DNA from: Actinokineospora diospyrosa
Lineage (GTDB): Bacteria; Actinomycetota; Actinomycetes; Mycobacteriales; Pseudonocardiaceae
Assembly: GCF_024171925.1 (NCBI RefSeq)
Contig: NZ_JAMTCO010000009.1
Coordinates: forward strand, 62,001 to 126,000
DNA: 64,000 nt
Direction of reading: 5' to 3'
Part shown: positions 35,156-44,415 of the stretch, piece by piece
Layout: each line of letters begins with the position of its first letter
Numbering within the stretch: position 1 is the stretch's first letter
Made by a program: the position numbers and the translations under genes
The notes under the pieces: generated by a model
Seen by the model: only the letters and a program-made list of their open reading frames with translations
What the model was told of the DNA's origin: nothing
Database searches by the model: none

Positions 35156-36301
35156 CTAGCGCACCGCGGGCTCCCAGCGCCGCCGACGGGCCCGGGTGAT
35201 CACCGCCGCCGATCCGCCCGCGAGCGCCCCGGCCCCCGCCAGGACCGCCACGAACCACATCGCCGCACGTGCGGGGCCGGTGTCCTCGGCGGGCGGTAGC
35301 GTCAACGCCAGGTGTTCGCGCGTAGCGGACGGTTTCGTCGTCTGTCCGCTCAGGAGCGTGGTGACCGCCGCGACCGGGTCGACGATCCCGTACCCCACCG
35401 CCGGGTGCGGGACCTGCCCGGCAGGCCTATCCGCCGTCGCCATGAGCCTCTTCACGACCTCGGCCGAAGGCAGGTCCGGGTACTGGTCCCGGATCAGGGC
35501 GGCGGAGGCGGCGACGAACGCGACCGCCAACTCCGGACCTGACGCCAGCCGGTGCCCCGGCCCCGAAGGGCCGATCCCGACCAGCTGCTCGGCGGGCGCG
35601 GCCACCGTCGGCTGCGCCCCCAACTGGACGCTCTTGGCCGGACCGTCCAGTCCGATCGGGGCGACCGCGACCACCCCGTCCATCACCGCCGGGTACGCCC
35701 GCTGCTTGGCCTGCCGCGCCGCGGCGGGCGCGACCACCACCACGTCCCGCGACCGCGCCAACTCCACCGCCGCCTGCAGCTCGGGGGAGTCGACCGTGTT
35801 GATGACCCCGATCGCGATGATCCGCGCCCCGCTGTCCACCCCGGCCCGGATCCCGGCCGCCAACAACCCGGGCTCGACGCGCGCCGGGTCGTTGGTCACC
35901 CGGACCGGCACGATCTGCGCCTCGGGCGCGATCCCCACGAACGCCGTCTTCTCCCGCGGCCGGGCCGCGATCAGCCCGGCCAGGAACGTGCCGTGCCCGG
36001 CGCAGTCGGTGTTCGCCGGACCACCGGCGACGTCAACCCCCTCGGCGACCGCACCCGCCAGCGTCGGCGCTTCCGCGCTGACCCCGGTGTCGACCACCGC
36101 GATCCGCACCGCGCCTTTGGTCATCGGCCACACCCGCTGCGGCGCCAGCCGCTTCTGCGCCCACGGTTCCGGTTGCGCCACCGTCAGCTCCGGCGGCGCG
36201 CACTGCCCCGGTTGCTGGGCCAGGGCGGGAACCGGTGCCGCCAGCACCAGGGCGACCGCGACGACCGCCGTGACCACCGCGACCACCGCGTTCGTCCTCA
36301 T
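35156..36301 (-). CDS. mycP: Mycosin-like subtilase of the ESX locus, active-site Ser replaced
   Basis: The 381-aa protein has the mycosin layout: signal peptide (residues 1-28), N-terminal extension, subtilisin domain, and a C-terminal membrane helix followed by RARRRRWEP. The catalytic Asp (IAVVDTGV, Asp71) and His (AGHGTFLAG, His103) are in place. The usual GTSFAAP is replaced by SGPELAVAF, with Glu257 where the Ser should be, and the oxyanion Asn block reads VVVVAPAAARQ. It therefore seems not to be a protease. Mycosins also have a structural role in holding the ESX membrane complex together, which would remain. It overlaps eccC by 4 nt. Confidence 0.9.
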   Translation of the reverse strand: MRTNAVVAVVTAVVAVALVLAAPVPALAQQPGQCAPPELTVAQPEPWAQKRLAPQRVWPMTKGAVRIAVVDTGVSAEAPTLAGAVAEGVDVAGGPANTDCAGHGTFLAGLIAARPREKTAFVGIAPEAQIVPVRVTNDPARVEPGLLAAGIRAGVDSGARIIAIGVINTVDSPELQAAVELARSRDVVVVAPAAARQAKQRAYPAVMDGVVAVAPIGLDGPAKSVQLGAQPTVAAPAEQLVGIGPSGPGHRLASGPELAVAFVAASAALIRDQYPDLPSAEVVKRLMATADRPAGQVPHPAVGYGIVDPVAAVTTLLSGQTTKPSATREHLALTLPPAEDTGPARAAMWFVAVLAGAGALAGGSAAVITRARRRRWEPAVR

Positions 36302-39300
36302 GCCGGCTCCTCCGTCCACCCGATCTGCAGCGACGTGGCGTCGCGGCGGGTGACCAGCAGCGCCCGCCCGGGCGGCATCTGCCGCCCGCGCTGGCCGTTG
36401 AGCAGCGGCATCTCGTTGCCCGGCACCGACAGCGCCAGGTCCGGGGTGTTCGACTCCTGCAACCGGCGCACCACCGCGTCCATCGACATCCGGCCCGACC
36501 CGGCCGCGGCGCGGGCCAGGACTACGTGCAGGCCGATGTCCCCGGCCTGCGGCAGCAGCTCCACCAGCGAGTCCAGCGGGCCACCCACCCCGCTGTTGAG
36601 CAGGTCGTAGTCGTCGACGATGACGAAGTACTCCGGGCCGCTCCACCAGTCGCGCTCGCGCAGCCTGCTCGGCGTGATGTCCGCGCCGGGCACCCTGGCC
36701 TTGAGCTCGGCGGCCAGCGGCCGGATCAGCTCCGCGGCCGGACCGGAGGACACCGCCACACCGTGCCGGTACTCCTCCGGGACCGAGTCCAGCAGCCCGC
36801 GCCGCGAGTCCAGCAGCACGATCCGCGCGTCCTCGGGCCTATAGGCCTTCGGGATCGCCCGCGCGATGAGCCGCAGCACCGCAGTCTTACCGCTACCGGT
36901 GTCACCCAGCACTGTCAGGTGCGGGCGAGACGAGAAGTCGTGCCACACCGGCTTGAGGTCCAGCTCACCCGAGCCCAGCGCGACCCGCATCCGCCCTTCG
37001 GGCTCGGGCAGCTCCTCGGCGGGAAGCACCGCGGGCAGCGTCCGCACCCGGGCCGCCGACGGGCCCGTCCAGCACTCGGCGACCGAGCGGGCCAGCTCGC
37101 GGGTCGCCTCGGCCAGCCCCTCGGCGGTGGCTGCACCGTCCGCGCGGGGGACCGCGGCGAGGAAGTGCAGCTTGTCCTGGGTCAGGCCGCGGCCGGGCAG
37201 CCGGGGCACCTGACCCGCCTTGCGCATGTCGATGACCGAGTCGATCGCGTCGCCCAGCCGCAGCTCCAGCCGGGTGCCGAGCTGGTCGCGCAGCCCGCTG
37301 TGCACATCGGACCAGCGACCCGCGGTGATCATCAGGTGCACGCCGTAGGCGAGGCCGCGCACCGTCATCTGCCGGATGGTGTGGTCGTGCTGCTCGAAGT
37401 CCGCGCGCAGCGACCCCCAGCCGTCCACCACCAGGAACACATCGCCGTACGGGTCCTCGGCGAACTCGCCCGCCGCGCGGCGCTCCCGGTAGGCGGCCAT
37501 GCTCTCGATGCCGTGCTCGGCGAACAGCTTCTCCCGCTCGGCGAGCACCCCCTTCACCTCGGCGATGGTGCGACCCACCCGCTCGGGCTGCAGGCGCCCG
37601 CAGACACCACCGACGTGCGGTAGGCCCTCCAGTACCGACAAGGTGCCGCCACCGAAGTCCAAGCAGTAGAACTGCACCTCCGACGGCGTGTGCGTCATCG
37701 CCAGTGCCGTGATCAGCGTCCGCAGCAAGGTGCTCTTACCGGACTGGGTACCGCCCGCGATGCCCACGTGCCCGCCGGAGCCGGACAGGTCCACCATGTG
37801 CAGGTCGCGAACCTGCTCGAACGGCTTGTCGACCACACCCACCGGGATCTTCAGGCCACCGCGCCCAGGCCAGTCGGCAGGCGTAAGACCGAACTCGGGG
37901 TCCGGCACCAACGGGGGGAGGAGCTGGTCCAGCGGCGGCGGGGAGTCCAACGGCGGCAGCCACACCTGGTGCGCGGGAGGTCCTTGCCCCAACAGCTTGT
38001 CGACGGCCACGTCCAAGACGGTGTCGATGTGCTCATCGGCGACCGGGGCGGCAGTCACCTGTTCGACCTCCATGGCCGTGGGCAACCTGCCCGCGCCGAA
38101 CGCCACAACCTGCCTACGCACCTCCTCTTGCCGCTGCTCCTTCGTGCGTCGCTGATAGCGGCCAGAGACGTAAGCGGCCTTGAATCGCACAAGAGTCGCC
38201 ACATCGCTGCGCAGGTAACCGTTGCCGGGAGCGCTGGGCAGCTGGTACGCGTCAGGCACACCAATGACCGACCGGCTCTCCATCGCCGAGAACGTGCGCA
38301 GACCGATCCGGTACGACAGGTGGCTCTCCAGCTTGTGCATGCGCCCGTCGTCGATGCGCTGCGAGGCCAGCAGCAGGTGCACCCCCAGCGACCGGCCGAG
38401 GCGGCCGATCATGACGAACAGCTCCGCGAAGTCCGGGTTGGCGGCCAGCAGCTCGCTGAACTCGTCGACGATGAGGAACAGCGTCGGCAGCGGGTCCAGC
38501 GCCGCGCCCGCCTGCCTGGCGCGCTCGTAGTCCAGCAGCGAGCTGTAGTTGCCCGCCGCCCGCAGCAGCTCCTGGCGGCGCACCATCTCACCGTGCAGCG
38601 AGTCCTGCATGCGGGTCACCAGCGGCGCCTCGTCGGCGAGGTTGGTGATCACCGCCGAGGTGTGCGGCAGCCGGTCCAGGCCCAGGAACGTCGCGCCGCC
38701 CTTGAAGTCGACCAGCACGAAGTTGAGGATCTCCGAGGAGTGCGTCATCGCCAGCCCCAGGACCAGGGTGCGCAGCAGCTCGGACTTGCCGGACCCGGTC
38801 GCCCCGATCAGCAGCCCGTGCGGACCCATGCCGCCCTGCGCCGACTCCTTGATGTCCAGGTCGACCGACGACCCGTCCTCCGCGATGCCCAGCGGGATGC
38901 GGAACCGCTCACTGCCCATCCCGGTGCGCCACAGCGACTTCGGGTCGAGGGCGTCCAGGTCGGCGACACCGAGCAGGCGCGGCAGGTCGAAGTCGGCGAC
39001 CATCGGCTCGGCGACGTCACCGGTGGAGTTGATCCGGTAGGGCGAGATCACCCGGGCAAGCGCGCCGACGCGCGGCACGCTCAACAGGTCAGGGCGGCCC
39101 AACCGCGTCCGCACCTGCTGACCGGTGCGGTCGGTCCGGACCGTGTGCATGTCGGTTGGCGTGACCTCCAACCGCAACCGCGAACGGCCTGCGGCGCCCT
39201 CTAGCGCGCCGGAGATGTCCAACACCACGGTGTTGCGGTAGCCCGCCGCGGCCAGCCGGGACTCGGTAGGCACATCAACCCCGTCAAGCACGACGACGAC

Positions 39301-40245
39301 GTAAGGCTCATCGCGACTCGGTGTGGCCGCGGCCTCGAACCGGGCCCGCTCCTCGAGCTCAGCTGCCAACAGCTCGGTCAGTGCGTCTACGCCATCCGCG
39401 AGCAGGCGTACCTGCCCGGCGCCGTCCTGCTCAACCGGGTGCTGCGCGTGCGGCAGCCACTTGACCCAGTCCCAGTCAGCCAGCCGATCGGGCGCCGCGC
39501 ACACCGCGACCCGCAGGTCCTCGGGGGAGTGGAAGGTGACCAGCTGGGCGAGGATCGCGCGCACCGAGGCGCGGATGGTGTCCTCGTCGCCGGAGAACCG
39601 GATCTGCGCGAACCCGCGCAGGAACAACGCGGTGGGCTGGTCGGCGATCGTCGTATAGGCGTTGATGAACCGGCGCAGCGCCCGCGCCGAGAGCGGCTCC
39701 AGGTCGGCGACCGGCTTGGTGTTGAGCGGGTTCATCGCCATCGCCAGCCGCTGCGGGCCCACCCCGATGCGGACCTCGGCGAAGTCGGCGTGTGCGGCGC
39801 GGCGCTCCCACAGCCTGCTGGTCATCGCCACCGACCACAGCGCGACAGGCTCCGGGTGCCGCCAGCCCAGCGCGGTCCGCTGCTGGTCGGCGACCGCGCG
39901 GACCTGCGCACGCGTACCGGACAGGTAGCGCAGGTAGTCCCGCCGCTCGCCCCGCAGCCGCTGGCGCCGGTCGGCGCCGCCGCGGCCCATCTGGCCGAAC
40001 AGCATCATGACGCCCATCAGGCCCATCATCCCGGCCATCATCAACGCCATCTGCGGGTTCTGCGGCCCCATGAAGAACAACATGGCGCCGCCACCGCCGA
40101 TGACCATGGGCAGGTACATGAGCATGCCGCCCATGCCGCCGCCGATGGTCTCGGGCAGCACCGGCGGCTCCTGCAGGGACAACTCCCCGCCCGGCATCTC
40201 CGGCGGCTTCTCCCGTGCCTGCCTGCGAAACAGCGTGGTGCTCAT
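36298..40245 (-). CDS. eccC: Type VII secretion FtsK/SpoIIIE ATPase EccC (fused EccCa/Cb)
   Basis: The 1315-aa protein is the motor of the ESX system. It starts with the family-typical PEMPGGELSLQEPPVLPE, has two membrane helices near residues 40-85, and three ATPase domains: Walker A motifs GATGSGKS near 482, GGTQSGKS near 830 and GDTGSGKT near 1112, with Walker B strands LFLIVDEFSELL, VFLVVDGWGSLR and YFVIVDDYDLL. All three domains look intact. The ATG at 40245 is supported by GGGAG. It is divergent from eccD, with 166 bp between, and mycP follows with an ATGA overlap. Confidence 0.97.
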   Translation of the reverse strand: MSTTLFRRQAREKPPEMPGGELSLQEPPVLPETIGGGMGGMLMYLPMVIGGGGAMLFFMGPQNPQMALMMAGMMGLMGVMMLFGQMGRGGADRRQRLRGERRDYLRYLSGTRAQVRAVADQQRTALGWRHPEPVALWSVAMTSRLWERRAAHADFAEVRIGVGPQRLAMAMNPLNTKPVADLEPLSARALRRFINAYTTIADQPTALFLRGFAQIRFSGDEDTIRASVRAILAQLVTFHSPEDLRVAVCAAPDRLADWDWVKWLPHAQHPVEQDGAGQVRLLADGVDALTELLAAELEERARFEAAATPSRDEPYVVVVLDGVDVPTESRLAAAGYRNTVVLDISGALEGAAGRSRLRLEVTPTDMHTVRTDRTGQQVRTRLGRPDLLSVPRVGALARVISPYRINSTGDVAEPMVADFDLPRLLGVADLDALDPKSLWRTGMGSERFRIPLGIAEDGSSVDLDIKESAQGGMGPHGLLIGATGSGKSELLRTLVLGLAMTHSSEILNFVLVDFKGGATFLGLDRLPHTSAVITNLADEAPLVTRMQDSLHGEMVRRQELLRAAGNYSSLLDYERARQAGAALDPLPTLFLIVDEFSELLAANPDFAELFVMIGRLGRSLGVHLLLASQRIDDGRMHKLESHLSYRIGLRTFSAMESRSVIGVPDAYQLPSAPGNGYLRSDVATLVRFKAAYVSGRYQRRTKEQRQEEVRRQVVAFGAGRLPTAMEVEQVTAAPVADEHIDTVLDVAVDKLLGQGPPAHQVWLPPLDSPPPLDQLLPPLVPDPEFGLTPADWPGRGGLKIPVGVVDKPFEQVRDLHMVDLSGSGGHVGIAGGTQSGKSTLLRTLITALAMTHTPSEVQFYCLDFGGGTLSVLEGLPHVGGVCGRLQPERVGRTIAEVKGVLAEREKLFAEHGIESMAAYRERRAAGEFAEDPYGDVFLVVDGWGSLRADFEQHDHTIRQMTVRGLAYGVHLMITAGRWSDVHSGLRDQLGTRLELRLGDAIDSVIDMRKAGQVPRLPGRGLTQDKLHFLAAVPRADGAATAEGLAEATRELARSVAECWTGPSAARVRTLPAVLPAEELPEPEGRMRVALGSGELDLKPVWHDFSSRPHLTVLGDTGSGKTAVLRLIARAIPKAYRPEDARIVLLDSRRGLLDSVPEEYRHGVAVSSGPAAELIRPLAAELKARVPGADITPSRLRERDWWSGPEYFVIVDDYDLLNSGVGGPLDSLVELLPQAGDIGLHVVLARAAAGSGRMSMDAVVRRLQESNTPDLALSVPGNEMPLLNGQRGRQMPPGRALLVTRRDATSLQIGWTEEPA

Positions 40246-40305
40246 CCGTCCACTCCCTGACCGTCCCGGCTGCTGCCCGTCACCTCCTACACGGGCGGTC
40301 GGGGT

Positions 40306-40319
40306 CGGTGAGTTCACCG
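40306..40319. promoter_or_regulatory. Palindrome between divergent eccC and eccD
   Basis: CGGTGA-GT-TCACCG is a perfect 6-bp inverted repeat with a 2-bp centre. A second GTTCACC lies at 40361-40367. The reverse form GGTGAAC occurs three times at 46817-46882 in the same locus. A shared regulator site is possible. Confidence 0.4.
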
Positions 40320-40411
40320 GACTTCGCGCGGTACCACCGGTTGCCCGCGCGTCACCCGAAGTTCACCGAACCCGGCTGAACCGTCCGCGCCACCGCGCCC
40401 GTGTCCTGGGC

Positions 40412-41794
40412 ATGGCCACCACCGCAGCCGCGGGTTCCGGCGAGATGTGCAGGCTGACCATTTGCGGGCCTGCCTCCCGCGTCGAACTCGCCGTACCAGC
40501 CCATGTCCCGCTCGCCGACCTGATGCCGACGGTCCTCGGCCACCTCGACCCCGCCCTGGCCACCACCGGCCTGGCGCACGGGGGATGGGTGTTGCAGCGC
40601 CTCGGCGAACCGCCGCTGGACGAGGACCACGGCACCGCCGCCCTCGGCCTCTACGACGGCGACCTGCTGCACCTGCGCCCCCGTGACGCACTGCTCCCGC
40701 TGGTCGACTTCGACGACCTGGTGGACGGCATCCACACCGGCTTGTCCTCTCGCGAGGACAAATGGCGGCCCGCGCTCACCAGGCGCATCTTGGTCGTGTT
40801 GATGGCTCTTACCGCCGCCACCGCCGTGTTCGCTGCGGGCGCCAATGCCATCTTCGCGGGTGCCACCGCTCTAGTCCTGCTGGCCGCTGCTGCGGCGTCG
40901 AGTCGCGCGTTGGGCGATCGCCCCGCCGCGTTGGCATTGGCCGGGATAGGGACGGTTTCCGCCACCCTGGCGGGTTTGGCGATCCCCACCGGAAGCCATC
41001 CACTGGGCAGCCTGTTCACCGGACCCGGTGTGCTGGCAGGTGCCGCTGCCGCCACCGTGGCCGCGATCATCGCCCGAGTGGCGGTAGGCGGGCCGGACGC
41101 CCCCTTCACCGCGGTGGGGCTAGCGGCGCTGCTGGCCACCATCGGCGGGGGATTCGCGACAGCCACGGGCCTCGGCGGAGCTGCCGCGGCGTCGTTGACA
41201 CTGGTCATCGCTCTCACTCTGGTTCGCGCCGCACCACTTGCTTCCGCGAGGTTGGCAGGTCTCGCCGTCGACCAGGTACCCACAAGTGCCGCCGAGTTCC
41301 AGCAAGACCTCGACCCGCAACCCAGCTCGCGAGTCCTCGACAGCGCCAACCGCGCAAACGCTTACCTCACCGCGTTCTTCTTGGCTCTAGGCTTCGTCGC
41401 CGGTGTCTCTATGGTCGTCCTTGCCTTCAACAGCAAGTGGGACGCCAAGACACTCGCCGCTGTCACCGCCTTGCTGATGCTCTTGCACGCCAGGGAACTC
41501 AACGCCACATACCAACGCTTGTCCGCGATGGTCCCAGCGATCGCCGGTTTGCTCGCCTTGCTCGTGGTAGGCACAACCGAGGTGTCAGAACCGTTCCGTC
41601 CAGTTGTGGTCGGTGGGCTCATCATCGTCGCCGGTCTTGTGCTTGCTGCGGCGCACCTCATCCCCGACCGCAAACTCGTGCCGCGCTGGGGCCGTTGGGG
41701 CGACCTGCTGCACTGGGCCACCGCTCTCGCCGTCATCCCGTTGGCTCTATCGGCCATGGGTGTGTACGCCGCGATCATGGGTGCTTGGTCCTAA
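40412..41794 (+). CDS. eccD: Type VII secretion integral membrane protein EccD
   Basis: The 460-aa protein has an N-terminal ubiquitin-like domain (MCRLTICGPASRVELAVPAH to GLYDGDLLHLRPRD, residues 12-92), as in the EccD family, followed by about 11 hydrophobic segments. EccD forms the large membrane channel-like vestibule of the ESX complex. Codons here end in A or T more often than in the neighbours. The start ATG 40412 has no clear ribosome site. Confidence 0.93.
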   Translation: MATTAAAGSGEMCRLTICGPASRVELAVPAHVPLADLMPTVLGHLDPALATTGLAHGGWVLQRLGEPPLDEDHGTAALGLYDGDLLHLRPRDALLPLVDFDDLVDGIHTGLSSREDKWRPALTRRILVVLMALTAATAVFAAGANAIFAGATALVLLAAAAASSRALGDRPAALALAGIGTVSATLAGLAIPTGSHPLGSLFTGPGVLAGAAAATVAAIIARVAVGGPDAPFTAVGLAALLATIGGGFATATGLGGAAAASLTLVIALTLVRAAPLASARLAGLAVDQVPTSAAEFQQDLDPQPSSRVLDSANRANAYLTAFFLALGFVAGVSMVVLAFNSKWDAKTLAAVTALLMLLHARELNATYQRLSAMVPAIAGLLALLVVGTTEVSEPFRPVVVGGLIIVAGLVLAAAHLIPDRKLVPRWGRWGDLLHWATALAVIPLALSAMGVYAAIMGAWS

Positions 41795-41876
41795 GAGGCG
41801 TGAACCTTTTCCCTTGCACCACACGTGTTCTGAGTAGCCGAGCAAGTTCTTAGCGAGAGAGAAGGGAGGCAGGCCC

Positions 41877-43211
41877 ATGTACAGCAGGCGAGACCAGGTC
41901 CAGGCCCACTCGTTCCTCGTCGGCAGGCTGGTGAGCGCGGTCCTGCGGGTCGACCCCGACGCGCTGGACCGGCCGCTGCGGCGCACCGTCGTCGGCCTCT
42001 TCGGCGGCACCGCGGTCGCGGGCCTGGTGGTCGTGGTGGTCCTCGTGATCGGCCTGCTCTCCCCCGGCGGCAAGGACACCTGGCGCGAGCCGGGCGCCCT
42101 GATCGTCGACGAGGACACCGGCAGCCGCTACCTCATGCACGAGGGCAAGTTGCGCCCCGTCCTCAACTACGCCTCGGCCCGGCTGCTGCTCGGTGCCAAC
42201 CCCAAGGTCGCCACCGTCGCCACCGCCGACCTCGCCGGGGTGCCGCAGGGCGGCCCCGTCGGGATCATGGGCGCCCCCGACACCCTCCCCGGCGCCGGTG
42301 GCCCGCCCCGCGCCTGGACCGTGTGCGCCATGTCCACACCGGACGGCCCCGGGGTCACCCTGGCGGTCACCGCCGACGGGCAGTCGATCCCGGCCACCGA
42401 CGGCGCGCTGCTGGTCCGCGCCCCCAACGGCGCCACCCACCTCGCCTGGCGCGACCGCCGGATGCGGGTCACCGCGACCTGGGTGCCCACCGCGCTCGGT
42501 CTGGACCCCGGCTCCGCCGTGCCGGTCACCGAGTCCTGGCTCAACGCCCTCCCCGCAGGACCCGACCTCGGCTCGCCGAAGGTCGAACGCGGGGGAGAAG
42601 GACAGGTCATCGCCGGTAAGACCACCACCATCGGGCAGCTCCTCCAGGTCCCGGAAGCCGTTGTCGGTGACCGGTTCTACCTGGTCCAGCGCGGTGGCCT
42701 GCTACCGGTGAGCGCGACCGTCGCCGCGCTGCTCGTCGCCGACCCCGCCTCGACCGAGCCGCCGCGCCAGGTCACCGCCTCCGCGTTGGCCGCCGCGACA
42801 ATGCTGCCCACCCCCGACTGGCAGAACGCCCTCCCGGCAGAGCTGCCCGAGCCCATGGAGATGGGCAACGGCACACCGTGCGTGCGGTGGGCGGGGGAGA
42901 AGGCCGAAGTGGTCGTCGCCCCGCGGCGCGACGGTGAGCCCGACCCCGCCGTCCAGGGAGCGGGCCGTGACAACCGCACCGCGGACCGCGTCCAGGTCGC
43001 CCCCGGCGCCGGGCTCCTCGTCCGCACCCGCCCGGCCCCCGGCGTACCCGGGGCGGGCATGTACCTCGTCACCGACGCAGGAACCAAGTTCCCCGTCGCG
43101 AGCGGCGACGCCGCCGCCGCGCTGGGTCAACCCGCGGACAGCGCCGCGCAGGTCCCCGCGGACCTCCTCGCGCTGCTGCCCACCGGGCCCGTGCTCGACA
43201 AGCTCGCCTGA
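41877..43211 (+). CDS. eccB: Type VII secretion protein EccB
   Basis: The 444-aa protein begins with YSRRDQVQAHSFLVGRLVSA, the usual EccB start, then has one membrane helix at residues 40-62 and an extracytoplasmic domain with repeated PVGIMGAPDTLP-type segments. EccB anchors the periplasmic part of the ESX membrane complex. The ribosome site AAGGGAGG lies 10 bases before ATG 41877. The membrane-complex set in this window is EccB, EccC and EccD; EccE is not found. Confidence 0.95.
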   Translation: MYSRRDQVQAHSFLVGRLVSAVLRVDPDALDRPLRRTVVGLFGGTAVAGLVVVVVLVIGLLSPGGKDTWREPGALIVDEDTGSRYLMHEGKLRPVLNYASARLLLGANPKVATVATADLAGVPQGGPVGIMGAPDTLPGAGGPPRAWTVCAMSTPDGPGVTLAVTADGQSIPATDGALLVRAPNGATHLAWRDRRMRVTATWVPTALGLDPGSAVPVTESWLNALPAGPDLGSPKVERGGEGQVIAGKTTTIGQLLQVPEAVVGDRFYLVQRGGLLPVSATVAALLVADPASTEPPRQVTASALAAATMLPTPDWQNALPAELPEPMEMGNGTPCVRWAGEKAEVVVAPRRDGEPDPAVQGAGRDNRTADRVQVAPGAGLLVRTRPAPGVPGAGMYLVTDAGTKFPVASGDAAAALGQPADSAAQVPADLLALLPTGPVLDKLA

Positions 43212-43229
43212 CACCGAAGGAGAACGAAG

Positions 43230-43526
43230 ATGGCCAACCGTTACGGCTACGACGACGCCACCCTCCAGGGCATCATCACGGCCACCGACACCAGCCTGCA
43301 GAACATGGGCACCCTCAACCAGAACGTCATGGGCATCCAGGGGATGCTGCCCTCGGTCAACAACTCCACCTCCGGCATCAAGCTCGCCGCCGCGATCGGT
43401 GACTGGACCGGCGACTTCAACCTGGTCAAGAACCAGCTCGAGGCGCTCAACGCCAAGGCGCAGGCGCTGCTGCAGACCAACCGCACCGCCGACACCGACG
43501 CGGACTCGGCCTCCAACTCCGCCTGA
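43230..43526 (+). CDS. WXG100-family protein (EsxB-like)
   Basis: A 98-aa helical hairpin protein of typical WXG100 size. Helix 1 is rich in Gln and Thr (LQGIITATDTSLQNMGTLNQ), the turn reads IGDWTGDFN, which keeps a W-x-G, and helix 2 runs to the end (VKNQLEALNAKAQALLQ). It is presumably secreted as a dimer with the next gene's product. The ribosome site is AAGGAG. It lies 18 bp after eccB, in the same operon. Confidence 0.88.
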   Translation: MANRYGYDDATLQGIITATDTSLQNMGTLNQNVMGIQGMLPSVNNSTSGIKLAAAIGDWTGDFNLVKNQLEALNAKAQALLQTNRTADTDADSASNSA

Positions 43527-43589
43527 TAGCCCTAGCTCGACCAGATAGCGCTACCGCGAGACCCCAGAGAATCCTGAGAGGACAGTGCG

Positions 43590-43880
43590 ATGACCGCCTT
43601 CGACATCGACCACGACGGCTACCTCGAGCTCAACGAGCAGCTCTACATGTACGTCCGCCAGCTCGGCGACATCCTCACCAACCTGAACACCTCGCTCAAG
43701 AACATCGAGGTCGCCACCCAGGGCAAGGCCACGCCGCTGTGGCAGGAGGCCCAGCAGCAGTGGACGCTGACCTACACCGACATGGAGACCAAGCTGAACT
43801 CCCAGTCGCTGTCGTCGATCAACGTGCACGAGATCTTCTCCGAGGGCGACAGCCGCGGCCAGGGCATCATGCTGGGCTGA
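43590..43880 (+). CDS. WXG100-size protein with a WQE turn (EsxA-like)
   Basis: A 96-aa two-helix protein following the Esx gene. Helix 1 reads YVRQLGDILTNLNTSLKNIE; the turn is ATPLWQEAQQQW, with Glu where WXG100 proteins have Gly. The end NVHEIFSEGDSRG could hold the export signal. Loss of the Gly makes this a non-canonical member. Ribosome site AGAGGAC. Dimer formation with the preceding product is an inference from gene pairing. Confidence 0.8.
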   Translation: MTAFDIDHDGYLELNEQLYMYVRQLGDILTNLNTSLKNIEVATQGKATPLWQEAQQQWTLTYTDMETKLNSQSLSSINVHEIFSEGDSRGQGIMLG

Positions 43881-43998
43881 TCCCGCGGGGGCGCCGCGCT
43901 CCACTGCCTCCACAGTGGACGCGTGGCGCCCCGCCCCTGCCCCGCCCCCTCGCGCCACCCACACCCCCGCACCCCGCCGCCCACAGGGAGAACCCATC

Positions 43999-44373
43999 AT
44001 GGCGAACATCACCTTCGACGAGGAGCGCTACAACCAGCTGATCCGCGTCCTCGACGACATGGAGGACGCGCTGCGGCTGTCCACCGACTCCGACACCATG
44101 CCGCTGGACTCCGACTTCACCGTCCAGCCCGGCACCCAGAAGTGGCAGACCGCGATCAACCTGGTCAGCAAGGGCAAGGAGTTCGGCGGCTCGGTCGAGC
44201 AGCAGAACGAGCTGATCCGCCAGGCCATCGTGAAGTTCCGCAACGCGCTCGTGGCCGCCAAGGGGATCTTCAAGGAGACCGACGACCTCGCCGAGTACGA
44301 CATCACCCGCTTCATCGCCGAGTTCCCCGACTTCAACGTCGGCGGCGGCTTCAGCGGCACCCCCGGCAAGTAG
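43999..44373 (+). CDS. Small helical ESX-locus protein, probable substrate or partner
   Basis: The 124-aa protein has two or three helices (NQLIRVLDDMEDALRLST, QNELIRQAIVKFRNALVAAKG) and an acidic end with LAEYDITRFIAEFPDF, in which Tyr followed by charged residues recalls the YxxxD/E export motif. No WXG turn is present. It starts after AGGGAG and sits between the Esx pair and the PPE-like gene, so it could be the PE-like partner of that larger protein (inference). Confidence 0.75.
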   Translation: MANITFDEERYNQLIRVLDDMEDALRLSTDSDTMPLDSDFTVQPGTQKWQTAINLVSKGKEFGGSVEQQNELIRQAIVKFRNALVAAKGIFKETDDLAEYDITRFIAEFPDFNVGGGFSGTPGK

Positions 44374-44415
44374 CAGGCAGACGAGCCAGCAGGCAGCGAC
44401 CTAGGAGCGACAGCG

